The notes under the pieces: model-generated
Databases searched by the model: none
What the model was told of the DNA's origin: nothing
What the model saw: the letters and a program-made list of their open reading frames with translations, nothing else
Shown here: positions 12,501 to 24,600 of the stretch, piece after piece
How the letters are laid out: each line of letters begins with the position of its first letter
Position numbering within the stretch: position 1 is the stretch's first letter
Source of the DNA: Symbiodinium microadriaticum
Taxonomy: Eukaryota > Sar > Dinophyceae > Suessiales > Symbiodiniaceae
NCBI GenBank assembly: GCA_001939145.1
Contig: LSRX01000845.1
Coordinates: 56,069-120,068 of the forward strand
Length of the DNA stretch: 64,000 nucleotides
Direction of reading: 5' to 3'
Program-made: the position numbers and the translations under genes

Positions 12501-14568
12501 ATCACGCATAATCGTCTTGCTTTGCGCAGCGCTGCAACGCAAGACCAAAACCATTCAAAACCCGTTCAGCAACAGGCAAGCTTCGAACGGTCAGGGAGTC
12601 GCAGGGGACTGTATTCCTTGTCGGGCACCTGCTCCCCATCGAGTTCAAGGCCGCCCTCCATGCTCTCGTTCTCCATCTCCGGCCTTCCAGGAAGGATGCG
12701 AGCGAGGCCTCGTCGCTTGATGCGATCCCAAGTCTGTTTTGGACGAGGTACGACAAGGAGGCCAGGATCCCCTGGAATGTCGCTTGGACCTCAGCGCTGC
12801 ATTTAATCAGGACCAAACCGTATACACGTCTCGAAAAGGTGCAGAACTGCGCAGACCTCGTGGACAACGCTTTCGCTCCAAACATGCCCATCACCTTAGC
12901 CACACAAGACTGCCAACTACACAAACATAACGAGCGGTTGACATCTTTCTGCAGATGTGGAAATACGTCCTGTGTTGATGCAAGCGTTCCAGTTTGTGAT
13001 TGTATGCCGATGTCGGACGCTGTGGAAGGAGTGCAATCACACCCTACTTTGCAGGGACACACACACAACGTTTCGAAGGACGGAAGCACCCTGTCAGACT
13101 CCTCTCTCAGGAAAAAGGCGTCTCTCGGACTCTCTGCCTCTAAAGGAAGGGAGCATTCAGCCATGGTGGAGTGCGTGTCTCGCCAAAGCGTCAACGGGTC
13201 TCCGAGTCTGCGTGCCGAAGCCGGGGATGGAAGTGGCGAATCCGGAGCCAGCAATAGTCCCGAATTCGAGACGTTGAACAAGAGCTCGAGCCTACCGGCC
13301 AAATCACAAAGAGAGTCAGACTAAGAGAATTGAGAGATCCAGAAAGCAGCACAGAAAGAAGATGTGCGACGTGGCATCAAGACTGACCACCCCGAGAAAG
13401 GCTCTCACAAGCTCGAATTGTCAAGAAAGCCGGGGTCTAGTCTTGGTGTTCAGAATTTAGGATTGCACTGAACAAGTTCTGGGCTGGGTTCAGATTAGGT
13501 GAGGTGTTGCGGCAGGCCACCATCATTCAAACCAACACTTGCTTAACCCCACGTCGGCCGACGTGTTTCGAAACAGAGCGTGGTTTCAACATGTCGCATG
13601 ACAAGCTGCCTGTCGCACTTTAAGCATTCCACCGCGCAGACAAACAAAAAGCTTTGTTCAACAAAGCTGCTCAGTTCAGCGAAAGAAGAAACATCAGTGG
13701 TTGGCTACAAGATGCCGCATGATGTGAGGGGAAGGAGTTTTCGTTGATATCCCGAGGGCAGCATGGTATAATCCACGGAGGCGGGCTTTAAGAGCACGGC
13801 GAAGAAGAGGGGTTGTGGGTATATGTTTTTTGACGGCCACCCGGATTTTCGCTTGTAGCATCTTGTGATTTTCATCCGTCATGAAGGATGGGGTCTTTCC
13901 TGAGCACATCCCACACCCGAAACCATGCTCTGAGCGGCTGTGGGCGCTTGCTTGCATTGCCGGTTCTTGGCGTTGGGAGCCTTGTGGGAACTCTGCGAGC
14001 CTGTTTGGGTGGATGTTGATGCTTTTGGGACCTTGCACAACCTTGCCATCCAACAAGCTGCATTGTCTTTGCCCGGTGTCCTTTCAAATTGTCCGCATGC
14101 TGGTGCCATTTCCAGAAGTCCTAGTTCAAGCTACTGGGAAAGACATCACGCAGATTCCGATTGGAGGATTAGCAAAAAAACAGTTGCTTCTGTGCAATCG
14201 ACTCCGGTCAAGTCAGGCCGATGAAATAAAGACACCGGGTTGGAACTGCCGGAATTGCATTAACTCTTGCATCGGCAGTGTCATGGAAGAGATCCGCTGG
14301 CTCAGGAAAGCAGCAAACCCTGGGCCCTTCCCGGCCCGACTGATGCATGCCAAGCCCTTGCTTGCCCGGAGTCACCAAAAGTAGCTCCAGACTTCCCTTA
14401 TACGCTGGGGCGTGCACGACGAATGGCATCAAACTCCTGCTGCTGATAAGGGTCCCAACCGTGCAACAGTTTCGTGTCACGATGCTGGCTAATCCAAAAG
14501 GACTGCCAGCAAGTCAGTGGGCTCGTCTGGCACTGAACCTATGCATCAGTCTATCAATAAATGTGTGT

Positions 14569-14612
<44 letters not shown>

Positions 14613-17600
14613 TTGTTTTAACACGCAGATAATACAGACATGGATATGCATAAAGGTAAAGGAACAGAATAGATATAGACTACGTAACACATGCGAGCAA
14701 CTGTCATGCTTGCTTGCACCTCTGCTTTGATGCATGTGCTGTCGCTTGTGCATCTTTTTCAGACGGAGAGGATGGGACAGGCGAACCCAGCCTCCTATCC
14801 CCCAAATACAGGCATCAGAATATCGGTCGCCGAAGAAAGCGTCCACAGCATTTTTCGCAGCACTGCCTCCCTCCATGTGGCTCGGCGTTATTTGTTTTAC
14901 TACTAGTACGTCAGATATCCGCATGAACATGGCAGACACACCAAACCATGCAGCAGCAAGCCAGAGCCGAAGCCCTTCGAAGGTTCGGTCCAAAACTGCT
15001 CCGGGTTGAGGTCCGGACAGTCAGGGCCCGAGTGAAGGTATAAGAAGCAGGACGTTTGGGGGTGTTTAACCGGCTTGAACGCTGGAGCAGCACTTCTGAA
15101 GGTGTGAGAAGCAGGACGTTTGGGGCGTGTTAAGCGGAAGCAGCACTGCGGAAGGCATGAGAAGCAGGATGCTTGGGGCGATTAAACGGTTTAAAAGATC
15201 AAACGGGTTAAACGTTGGAGCAGCACTTCGGAAGGTATGAGAAGCAGGACTCTACAGCCATTGTTTTCAAAGGCTTGTACTGTACCAGAGCCATTGCTAC
15301 TGCTCTAAGCTCTGGAGTCCTGCAGTCCTGCAGGCAATTAAGAATTTTGCACCCTGGGCAGTGTGATGAGTGTGACCTTAGGCTTCGGGTCTGAGTGTCA
15401 CTGCTGTAGTAAGTTCAATATGACACGGAACAAAAAACTACTGCAGGCAGCCACACAGACAAATGAAGCACCCGCGAAATGTTTAAATATGTTCAAACAT
15501 GCGAACTCGGATTTGCACATGTCTAAACATGCCGAACTCCGAGCTCTGTTTAAACTGTTTAAACGCCTGTATTGTTTAAACATTGCAACTCCAAACGTGT
15601 TTGGCCGATCCCTGCTAAAGCTCCAGTGCACGTTGGACGATGGAGCCGGTCCTGAACCAACTTGTCCTTCAGCGGCTGGGGTGGACTGCCCGGCACCTTG
15701 CATCATCCAAGGAGCAACTGGTATTATCCTTCCGTTCTCATCCCCAGTGCCCCAGCACCACTTCAGGCGGCAGCTGCGTTCGAAACAGTGAAATCAATTC
15801 TGTTTCGCCTCTGTGCTCGAGATGGCAATTTGCTTCAGCACCATAAAGCACGTGTGCTCTAAGAGGGAAGCAGGCAATCCAAGCAAGTTTTCGTCTTGCT
15901 GTCCTTCAGCCATCTGTGCACATCAGACCTCAGGTTTTGCAACTCTCGCAGCACTTCTCCGACAATGAGATCAGCAGAGGCCAGGGATGGCACGGAGCAC
16001 TTTCCAAGTGCGCTGTTGCGTACCTTTGAGCTGCACGCGACCGATGCCAAAGTCTTCCAAGTGCTTGCTCCGTCCCTATCTGCTGCCGCAATCTCACACA
16101 TGTGTGATGATGAGGATGGTACTGTCTCCACAAATTTCTGGCATTTTGCCTTGCAAGACTCATCAGCAGAGTGAAGCATCGGTTGCAACAGAGTTTCACA
16201 CGCACCGGCGCAGTCCATCCAAAGTGCCCAGCTGGCACAACAAATGACTTTTCTTCAAGTCCTCGTCTCAAGGTAGAACGAATGGCTTTACACTGTCTAC
16301 ATTACTTTAATAAGATATCAGGATGACAAGAATTGTAACTAGTTCCACCTGTCAGGTGCTGGTCCGAAGTTCTGCAGGCGGTGGCCTTCGAAGTACATTG
16401 TGGACCCGACCCACTATGGCGGCTTGCGCTACGTGTGGATTGGTGTATGGTGTATGCAACATGCTTCGTCCTGTTGATCCTCCTGGGGCACTTCTGCTTC
16501 AGAAGCCGAGGATTGTAGCTAGCTCTTGCAACCGGACAGAAAACGCTTAATCACATACAACTGGCACCGCAGAAACATCGGTGCACTTTCATACAGAATA
16601 CTGAATACATCTGAATCCTGTGGATGTGCTAGATCAGGCCGCCAAGGATCACCAGGCACGCCTAGACGACATCGCAGCCAAGATGCAGGAGGTGCGTCCA
16701 CTCGCGCATGATCGCCGGGCCCGAGATCATGGAAATGGAGGACGAGAGAACCATGCAGGCGCTCTGGCGCAAGCCAGCAAGAAACGGATCTCTGGCAATT
16801 CGAGCAAAGACAAACAGAGAAGACCCCTGGTTGAGACACAGATTCACAATGAGCGTGCAGGACGGAAGCATGTGGCCGTACACGAGGGTGGACATAGATT
16901 CAGGTATGTGGCTAGTGTTGCCTCTTCGAGTCGGGTGAAGAAAACAAGTACGCCGATTAGGTGCGCAGCCCTGGACTCCGCAAGTGCCATATGCTGCGTC
17001 GCAGGAGATGGAAACATGTACAGTGCTCACGGGTTCTGCGAGACGGGATGAAGGTGCCGCCTTGAATGGCAGAACCTGTTGGGGTTAGTTAGTCTCTCCT
17101 GTCACAGAGGTGACGACGCCGGACACCGTCCGCATTGAGAGCTTCCAGAAGCAGTCGAATCGTGGATATCGGTAGGACTTGCGCAGAATGTGCAGAACAG
17201 TATGTTGTGCAGCCTGTGCTACAGGAGGTCACGCAGGGTGTTTCAGATGAAATCAGATCAGTGTAATCAGTAAGTTGCAAGGTCGAGGCACCTGCATCGA
17301 CAGTCCAGCTCTGCTCGGAGTCGATGATTTCCCCGCAACAGACTGACTCAGACAGGCCGGAGTCATGCTTGATGAAAAGTGGTGCTTGTGTTGACACGTT
17401 GGGAGTATTGCCAGAAGGATGCGCGTTGAAGGGCTTGCAGCGGGATCTGCGGACGTGCATGAAATGAGGGTTTACACTGATGGATGCTTCAACCCGTCCA
17501 CCGGCCACCGGGAAATGGTATCAGCCATGATGGACCGCTTCAGTGCTCGTTCGTCGCGAAGTCAGGTGCTGAACGAGTGGCGTGCCTGGAATTGCTAAAG

Positions 17601-20600
17601 CAGGCCTGAGCTTGCAAACTTCATGCTCTGACATAGAGCAAGGAGCGGAGCCGGGTCGTGGTTTGCAAACAACCTGCCGTAACCGGCCGAGGTGACTAAT
17701 CGAGATCAGTATATTTCCCCAATCAACAACACAGTCAGGCAAGCATTCGTTTATGCGACCAAGCCAATCATTCGGCATTGTAGCATTCGTCGTTAATGCA
17801 TCATGATCATTCTAGAGCATTCTAGGGAGGTGTCATTTGAGAGAGTGAGTGAGTGAGTGAGCGAGTGAGTGTGAGAGTGAGAGTGAGAGTGAGAGAGTGA
17901 GAGCGCGAGAGAGAGAGAGCGAGCCCCCTAGCCCGACGAAAGAAAGTGGGAGAACAATAGCAAAGAAAGAGAGAGAGAGGGGTACTGTAGCTATTTTGGC
18001 TCAAGGCACCCATATCACAGATCACAGGTTGTACGGATGTCTGTCTGTCGTGGGCAGACCGGTCTCCAACATTCTTCTGTACCGCATCACCCTGACCCTG
18101 CTGGCCGTTTTTGCTTCAAACCGATACCGCGCAGTGCAGGCGCTCTACCAGCTCGACGTCTGGAGGCATTGCATAGTGGAATTGTGCGGAGCATTGGCTT
18201 TGGAGACAAGGAAAAAGTGAAAGAGAATGGACTTCGGAACAAGTGGGATCGCAATTCTTTTGGTTCATTCCTCCAATCTACCACGGTGAGTTGGAGAAAT
18301 GGGACGATCGGTCATGGCAACTGACGCGATATGTTGGATTGCACAAACCGGTTGCGAAACACGTAATGGACTTTGCTGAGAGATCGAATCGAGTGATTGA
18401 TGACGATTTGTATGAAGTGGTTGATGTTCAACAGACTCGGAGTCAAAACAACCGATTGTCACTGTTCTCACGACAACTGGCTTTACATGTTGGCCCAGAC
18501 CACTGATGGTGCCGCACGCGCGATCGTGCGCAATGAAGACACAGAGAATCGATTTGCGATTTGGCGCAGATTGCACAAGCAGTTCTCACTGCCAGAAAGA
18601 GCGCGAGCCACGAACTTGTTGAATGAGATCATTGGCTTCCGTTAGAGAGATGACCACTTGGAGAGTGATCTGAGTGAGCTCATGATTCTGAAGAATAGAC
18701 ATGAGAAAACGACTGGAAGACCGCTGGACGGGGCCCTTTTGATCACGTTGTCAATGCAGAAGACTATGGGTCCATTGCAGCAGCACTTGCGTTTGAATGT
18801 GCAGTGAAGCATTGGAGATTGTTTACAGCTATATCAAGAGCAGGCATCTGACTGTGCCGAGTGGAAGGAATGACCAGCAAGGTCAAGCCGACATGGATGT
18901 AGGTGCTTTGAAAGGAATCAAAGGATGGAAAGGCAAAGGATGTTTTGCGTAGTGACCCAAACCGCTGGAGCAAAGAATGTCCGAAAGGAGGTAAAGGTAG
19001 AATGTCAGCCTTGGCTGGTGATGAAACCAGCAAGAGAATCAGCAAGGAATGGGATCAGGAGTGGAATCAGGATGATGAATGGCATTATGGCCTGGCGATT
19101 GTTTGGCGAAACTCCGCCCGATTGTCTGTCGATCGCCCGTCGAATGTCTTGTCGAGTGACTGCACGTGATCGGCATGTACAGAGTGCAATGCAAGGGACT
19201 TCTTTGAATGAGATCAAGGTGTTTCCCCGACGCGTTTCCTCTGAATGCTTTCCTTAGTGCGACTGCCGAGTGCTTAGACCGTAGCTTGCCTTCGGCCTCT
19301 TTGCTAGACTGTAGCAATGGCCCCGAAGACTGCTGCACCGAAGAATGCAGCAATGGCTCGCTCGCCAATGGAGCCACTGCCCGAACAAGTGTTCGAGGCT
19401 GGCTGGCGAGGAACTGGCTCGCGAGTTGTCGACCTTGAGTGGTCGCCCAATGTCTGAGATCCAAACTGAGGGTGTGCAAACGACTTTGGTTGCAATGCAA
19501 CTGACTGGGATGATCCCGACTGACAGAATGGACGTTGGCACTGGGCGAATCCTTTGCTCGCCCGAGTGAGAATGCCGATCCGCAGATTGATGCCGCTCTG
19601 GGCATCATTGGCACTGGGAGCACCATGCCGAATGAGCCCGCAGCCTCTGCCGAGAATGCTGCAGTGAATGCTGTGCCCTGGGAGGCACGACTTTTCATGA
19701 ATGAGCCAATGGTTAAGCACAAGCTCAGCAGGAATGTGCCTGCAAGTGCTGAAGTGCCAAAGGCATGGATATTGGACCTGAGATCACTCGGGTCTGGTAT
19801 GAACTGGACCGCTTCATCACGACTGTGATCCAGAGTGATCACGCGAATGTGATTGAAAGGGCGATGGACCTCGCCGATCGATTGGTCAAGGCCCAGATTG
19901 GACTGGCTGACACCTTGTACCGTCGAGAACGGGATGAAGTGACTGCACCACTGCTGTCAATCTTGCTGCACGAGAGACGCTGGATTGACTGCGTGCAGAT
20001 TTGATCACCCGCACCAGCGCAGCAATGGCCCAGCAAGCTCACTGAGGATGAGAATGTGCTCTTTGCGGATCAATGGCGTGGACAATGGCCCGAACAACTG
20101 GATGATTGAGTCCAGCTGAGTTACAATTACAATGACCAAGGCGGAGAGACGGTTCCTCACGAAGGGGAATTGGCATGCGGAATGGAAGTCTCCTCACTAT
20201 GCCAAGGAGAATGCCACGAACCAGATTGTGAATGTCTACGAGTGGCTGTGCTTGCCACTGAGCAAGGCACTGAACCTGTTCAGCAATGGATGGCTGGATT
20301 TGAGCCGATCTCCTTGCCATCAGCTGACGGTTCTTTCAATGCGCTGTCAACACTGCCGAAGACTGTGCAACGGGCAAACCAAGTTGAGGAGAATGAGAAT
20401 GCGGAGCCCATTGCATTCGTTGTGTTCCGGCGCTCGAAGCCGGACGCGGTGAGGAAGTGGACTGGAGCTGGGAGTGGAGCCTCCAGCTCCTCCCGAATGA
20501 AACTGTCGAATTATCTCAATCGGCCATCTACAGATCATATTAGCATCCACGATTGGGACGGCACTGGCGATCACCTATGGCGATGCATGGTGAATGAGCC

Positions 20601-21634
20601 TTCACTGTCGTCAATGGGCATTGCGCGAGTGCCTTTGAGTGACCCGCTGTGTCGCACAAACCCAAAGCCGAATGGGCAGATCCATGAGATCGTGGAATGG
20701 GGCATGTTTGCCACCACGACTGGCCGCACTCTTGTGGAGTGGCGACTGATGGGACACACAATGGTGCCGCTTTATCAGGCGATTGGTGGAGGACTGGAGC
20801 ACGACGGTTCCACCGGGGATGAGATCTATGAAGATGAGGAGAATGCCGCCAATGCCTGGAATTCTGGAATGATCCAACCGAGGCGAAGAGCGCGAATGAT
20901 CGCACCCCCGCCAATGTGCTGATGCTCTCCAGCCCGGCGCGGAGAGTGTCCTTCGGAAGAACGCCAAGGGCACTGTGAAGTGAGATCGCACTGAGCAGGC
21001 GAATGATCTTCTTAGGAGCGCCCGTTGCGACTGCAACTGTTTTGCAATGTTAAGTTTATGTTGAAATGTTGAACGGATGTCTTCTGTGAATTGCAGAGAT
21101 TGAAGTTCTCGGATTCAGGTGACTGGAGCATGAGCCGACTCGCATGTTGGTAAGGTACAGTGCAAACCTCGCCTCCGACTGCCCTGAATGCCTTTTCCTG
21201 AGTCGAGCCAAAGATGACCAGAATGAAGCCCCTGCCTTTTCGCATCTTTGATTGCTATTGCTTCGAATGTTTCCTTGATCGCTTCGCGACTGTTGCCATG
21301 TAGTTGTGGATGATGGGTGAATGTTTGAATGGTTCTCGACTAAAGTCAGAACATGTCAGAACCAAGGGACCGTGTTAAATGACACCACCCTAGAATGCTC
21401 TAGAATGATCATGATGCATTATCGAATGCTACAATGCCGAATGGTAAATGGATATGACTGCCTCGATCGCATAAAGGAATGCGTGATTGGTCTTGTGTGT
21501 GACTGGGAAAGTGATTGATCTCGGTTGGTCGCAGCTGTCTGAATTGAAAATTGCTCACTGTAATTTTGCACACACACTCTTTCTTTCTTTCGGCAGGGTT
21601 ATGGGCAAAGGGGAACTCCCCTTGCCACACACAC

Positions 21635-21666
<32 letters not shown>

Positions 21667-24600
21667 CCAGGCTTGAGGCTAAGGGTAGGTCTGACACTCT
21701 CTATCTCCCTTCCTGCTTGAGAGTTATGTACCGCCATCTGCACAGGTCCTTGACGAGACCGTTCACAATCAACCACCCAATGATATCAACCTGGATCTGA
21801 CAAGAACTTGAGACATGTGCACGAGAATTTGCTTCAAAGGATGGCACCAGAATCTGCTGTTCCCAATTGGCCATTCGTATGCGACTGATGCGCTGTGAGG
21901 AATCCACGCCTTCGCCAGCTGGCAGAAGCATACGTGTTTGTTCCTCTCATGTGTGGATGCAGCTGCCTTCAGCCTTCGCAAGGACCTTGTTGGCCAACGA
22001 CCTCTGCACAAGAATACACTCATCCTAAGGCTCACGAGCATGACTTGCAAAAGCATAGGCATGTTGCGCCACTTCAGGAATCAACAGGATCTCGATGCAC
22101 TGACCCTGACCTGCCAAACATTGCCGGTCCCGTCTCCCACAGCATCTCTTGTACTCCAAAAGTTTCCAAGAGGCTAACCGACTCCTCGCATCCTGTAGGC
22201 TCCTCGCAAGCGCAAGTATGCAGCTGACAGGCGTGACTGCTACAGTAGGAGTTGGATCACCTCTTAGTTCTGTTCCCGGCCTTGTGCATAGTCGCGGAAT
22301 GTCATGTCTTTGCTTAGCGTGAGGCAGGCCTGAAAGACCGGAAAGACAGTGTCGTCTGCAGCCGATTATCGGGTTCCGAGTTGCATGCGGTGCACTTGAT
22401 TGGCTGCTTAATGTCCATGCCTGTCACGCCACTCCCCAGCTTCCAAATCCCCGGCCACATTGTCGGTGCTGCAACGAAACACCTGTGGTGTGCACATGAT
22501 CGTAGAAGGAGAACCTGTTCTCCTCGGAGCGAAAATGCGAGCGAATCTCAAAACACCGGACGGCTCAAACAGCTCAGGCTCGCTCCCAACCCAGCCCACA
22601 CCTGAGAGATCGGTGGGTTGATCATACCTTTTTGTTTTGTTCTGCAGGCTTGCCGTTGATCATACCCAAACCACTAACATCGAGTGACACAACTGAGTTT
22701 CCCACTGCGATAGGGACACTTCCTTTCCGTCTCCTGAACAGTTCAGTTACTGCAGACTGATGTCCAGTGCATGAAGTAACAGCCCTTGGCTGGGCTTGAT
22801 GCGCAGAAGAACCATGCGCTCGTCGAGGCTGTTTAAGAATACCTGACATGCAAGATTGGCCAGCCGGCCAACATTTCCTTTTTCGTCGTGGTTTATACTC
22901 TACACCTGTCGAGGTATTGCGAAATAAAGCCAATGCTATTCGTTAAAAACAACTGCTACTAATGCTGTAGAAGTGGGTTCTTGTGCGAAACCCTACTCTC
23001 ACTAATCCGTGGAAGGCCAGCGAATGCAGACTGCGAAGTCTAAAGCACCAGCCAGTATGCTCCCGAGGGGCCTATAATATGAAATTACTTCAGTTCCATC
23101 TTCCCAAGCGTCACGTAGTGCTGCGAGAAAGGACATGATGCATTACCCTGAACCGTCGCGAAAACACCAAATGCCAGTCGTTTCGACAATTCTTAGCAGG
23201 AGGTCGTCTCCAAGGAATGTGAAGCTGAGCTCAACACGACACCCTCCAGTCCTTTCAACCCGTTCTGGAGGAGGTATGTGGCCACCTCGGAAACATACAT
23301 CAGTCTAGAGTCTGGCTGCACCAGCCGCACAGCAACGAGTATGTGTTTGCAATATGCCCATGCTCAGCCCTGCCGACCTCGCGGTTGGTCATGCCTGTGA
23401 TGAGGGCACCAGTGTCAATTAGTGCGTGGTATTTCGGCCTGTCCAGACACGAACCACGTTCTGCTCGTGACAACCGATACCATGCACTGCAGGCCTGCCA
23501 TCTGAAGATATCGCCTTTGCGATGAAGTCCAACAGCGAGTGAGGACTCCAAGCATCCACCTCCTGCACAGTGACCACCTGGCACAGGGTCGGCAAAGCAT
23601 GTGTTGCTTTCCAGCTGTCCGAGTTTGCCAAATTGTGGCGGTGGCCTCCGGCCTGCTGAGGGTGTCTAGAATTTTGCCGTCGTCGCCTGTAGGAGCGGGG
23701 AGGACATCGGCGTTTCGGGACTGCGTGAGGTGGCGAGGCAAAGCTGCGCCTTCTGCATATGCACACTTGCCCATCGCCTGGCCACAGAATTGGCTCCGAT
23801 TCTTCCGCTTCTGCGAAGCGGGTCTGTCCTGCGGCAGCAGGTCGTTCGGTGTTCCTTGCGAGGGACAAGGCAGCAGCTTATGTGCTACAGGTGCTTGCAG
23901 GGTGCTTGCTTCAAGAGTTGGAGGTGGCGCACCGCTGAAGCCGAAGCACAAGCCAAATAACTGGTGACCGGCGAGTTCCTCAACTTGCCATGAAGGACAC
24001 AATTTTTGATGCTAGCAGCGGCTGCACAAGACATGCGCTGCACCTGGCCGCAAGCCATGTACTGGCTGGGGTTTACATCGATGATGCCTTCCACGGCGAG
24101 ATGTGTGCCCGGACAGTGTATGCTTGCAGTGTTATCCCAAAGCCTGCACCAGGCAAGAAGGTGGAGTGATTAAAGAGGTACTCCAAAGCCAAAGGTGACT
24201 CCCAGACCACATCGTACACTGCCCGCATCTGCTCCTTGGCCCCGATATGTTGACTGCGGAAATAGCTGCGTTTTTCTGGCCAGGGGATGCACTGGATCTG
24301 CAAGATCCAAGATTTCCAGCGGCCAAAGGTTGGACCTTCCCAAACGGGACAGTCCGGATTCTCCGTGGCACTTCTGACCATGAGATGATAGCACAGCGCA
24401 GTCATGCAAAGGCATGTTTTTTAACGGTTCTGCGGGATTCGGCAGGACTGTGGGAGGCGAAGGAAATTCCGCAGGTCTTTCACCCCAAGGAGGCAGGGCG
24501 GGGTTGCTGCACCACGAGGTTGCTGCTGTAGGTCGCAAGCAACATCAAACTCAAACACGCCAACTTGAGCTCATACATGCATGTGCAGCACGTACCGGCA

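Larger units (their letters stand above)
12263..17768. other. Large intronic stretch with unplaced exons
   Basis: It lies between the VDIIGWLIVNGL exon and the EQ-rich exons. Some frames look protein-like (minus 13,694-13,890; minus 15,859-16,000 with GEVLRELQNLRSDVHRWLKD), but no family motif was found. It contains the 15.1-kb tandem repeat, the TA repeat, and a cluster of gtttaaac words at 15,480-15,590. Confidence 0.4.
17769..21443 (+). mobile_element. Decayed gag-like retroelement bracketed by an inverted repeat
   Basis: The interval contains, on the plus strand, the spliced-leader relic, gag-like frames (18,243-18,830), a damaged zinc-knuckle remnant and about 2 kb of broken coding-like sequence. 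A 67-70-bp inverted repeat closes it (17,769-17,838 and 21,377-21,443). It sits antisense in an intron of the giant gene. No integrase, reverse transcriptase or protease motif was seen, so it is a partial element. Confidence 0.65.

Noticed and set aside
12502-13302. 266-codon minus-strand frame as a gene
   Set aside because: No motif, poor start context, and a competing plus-strand frame; long frames arise by chance in this sequence.
23085-23125. HYVTLGKMELK on the minus strand as the 'VTLGKDM' exon of the giant gene
   Set aside because: A better, in-phase match (ACLTLSKDMTFRDYAQG) lies at 22,281-22,329, so this is coincidence.
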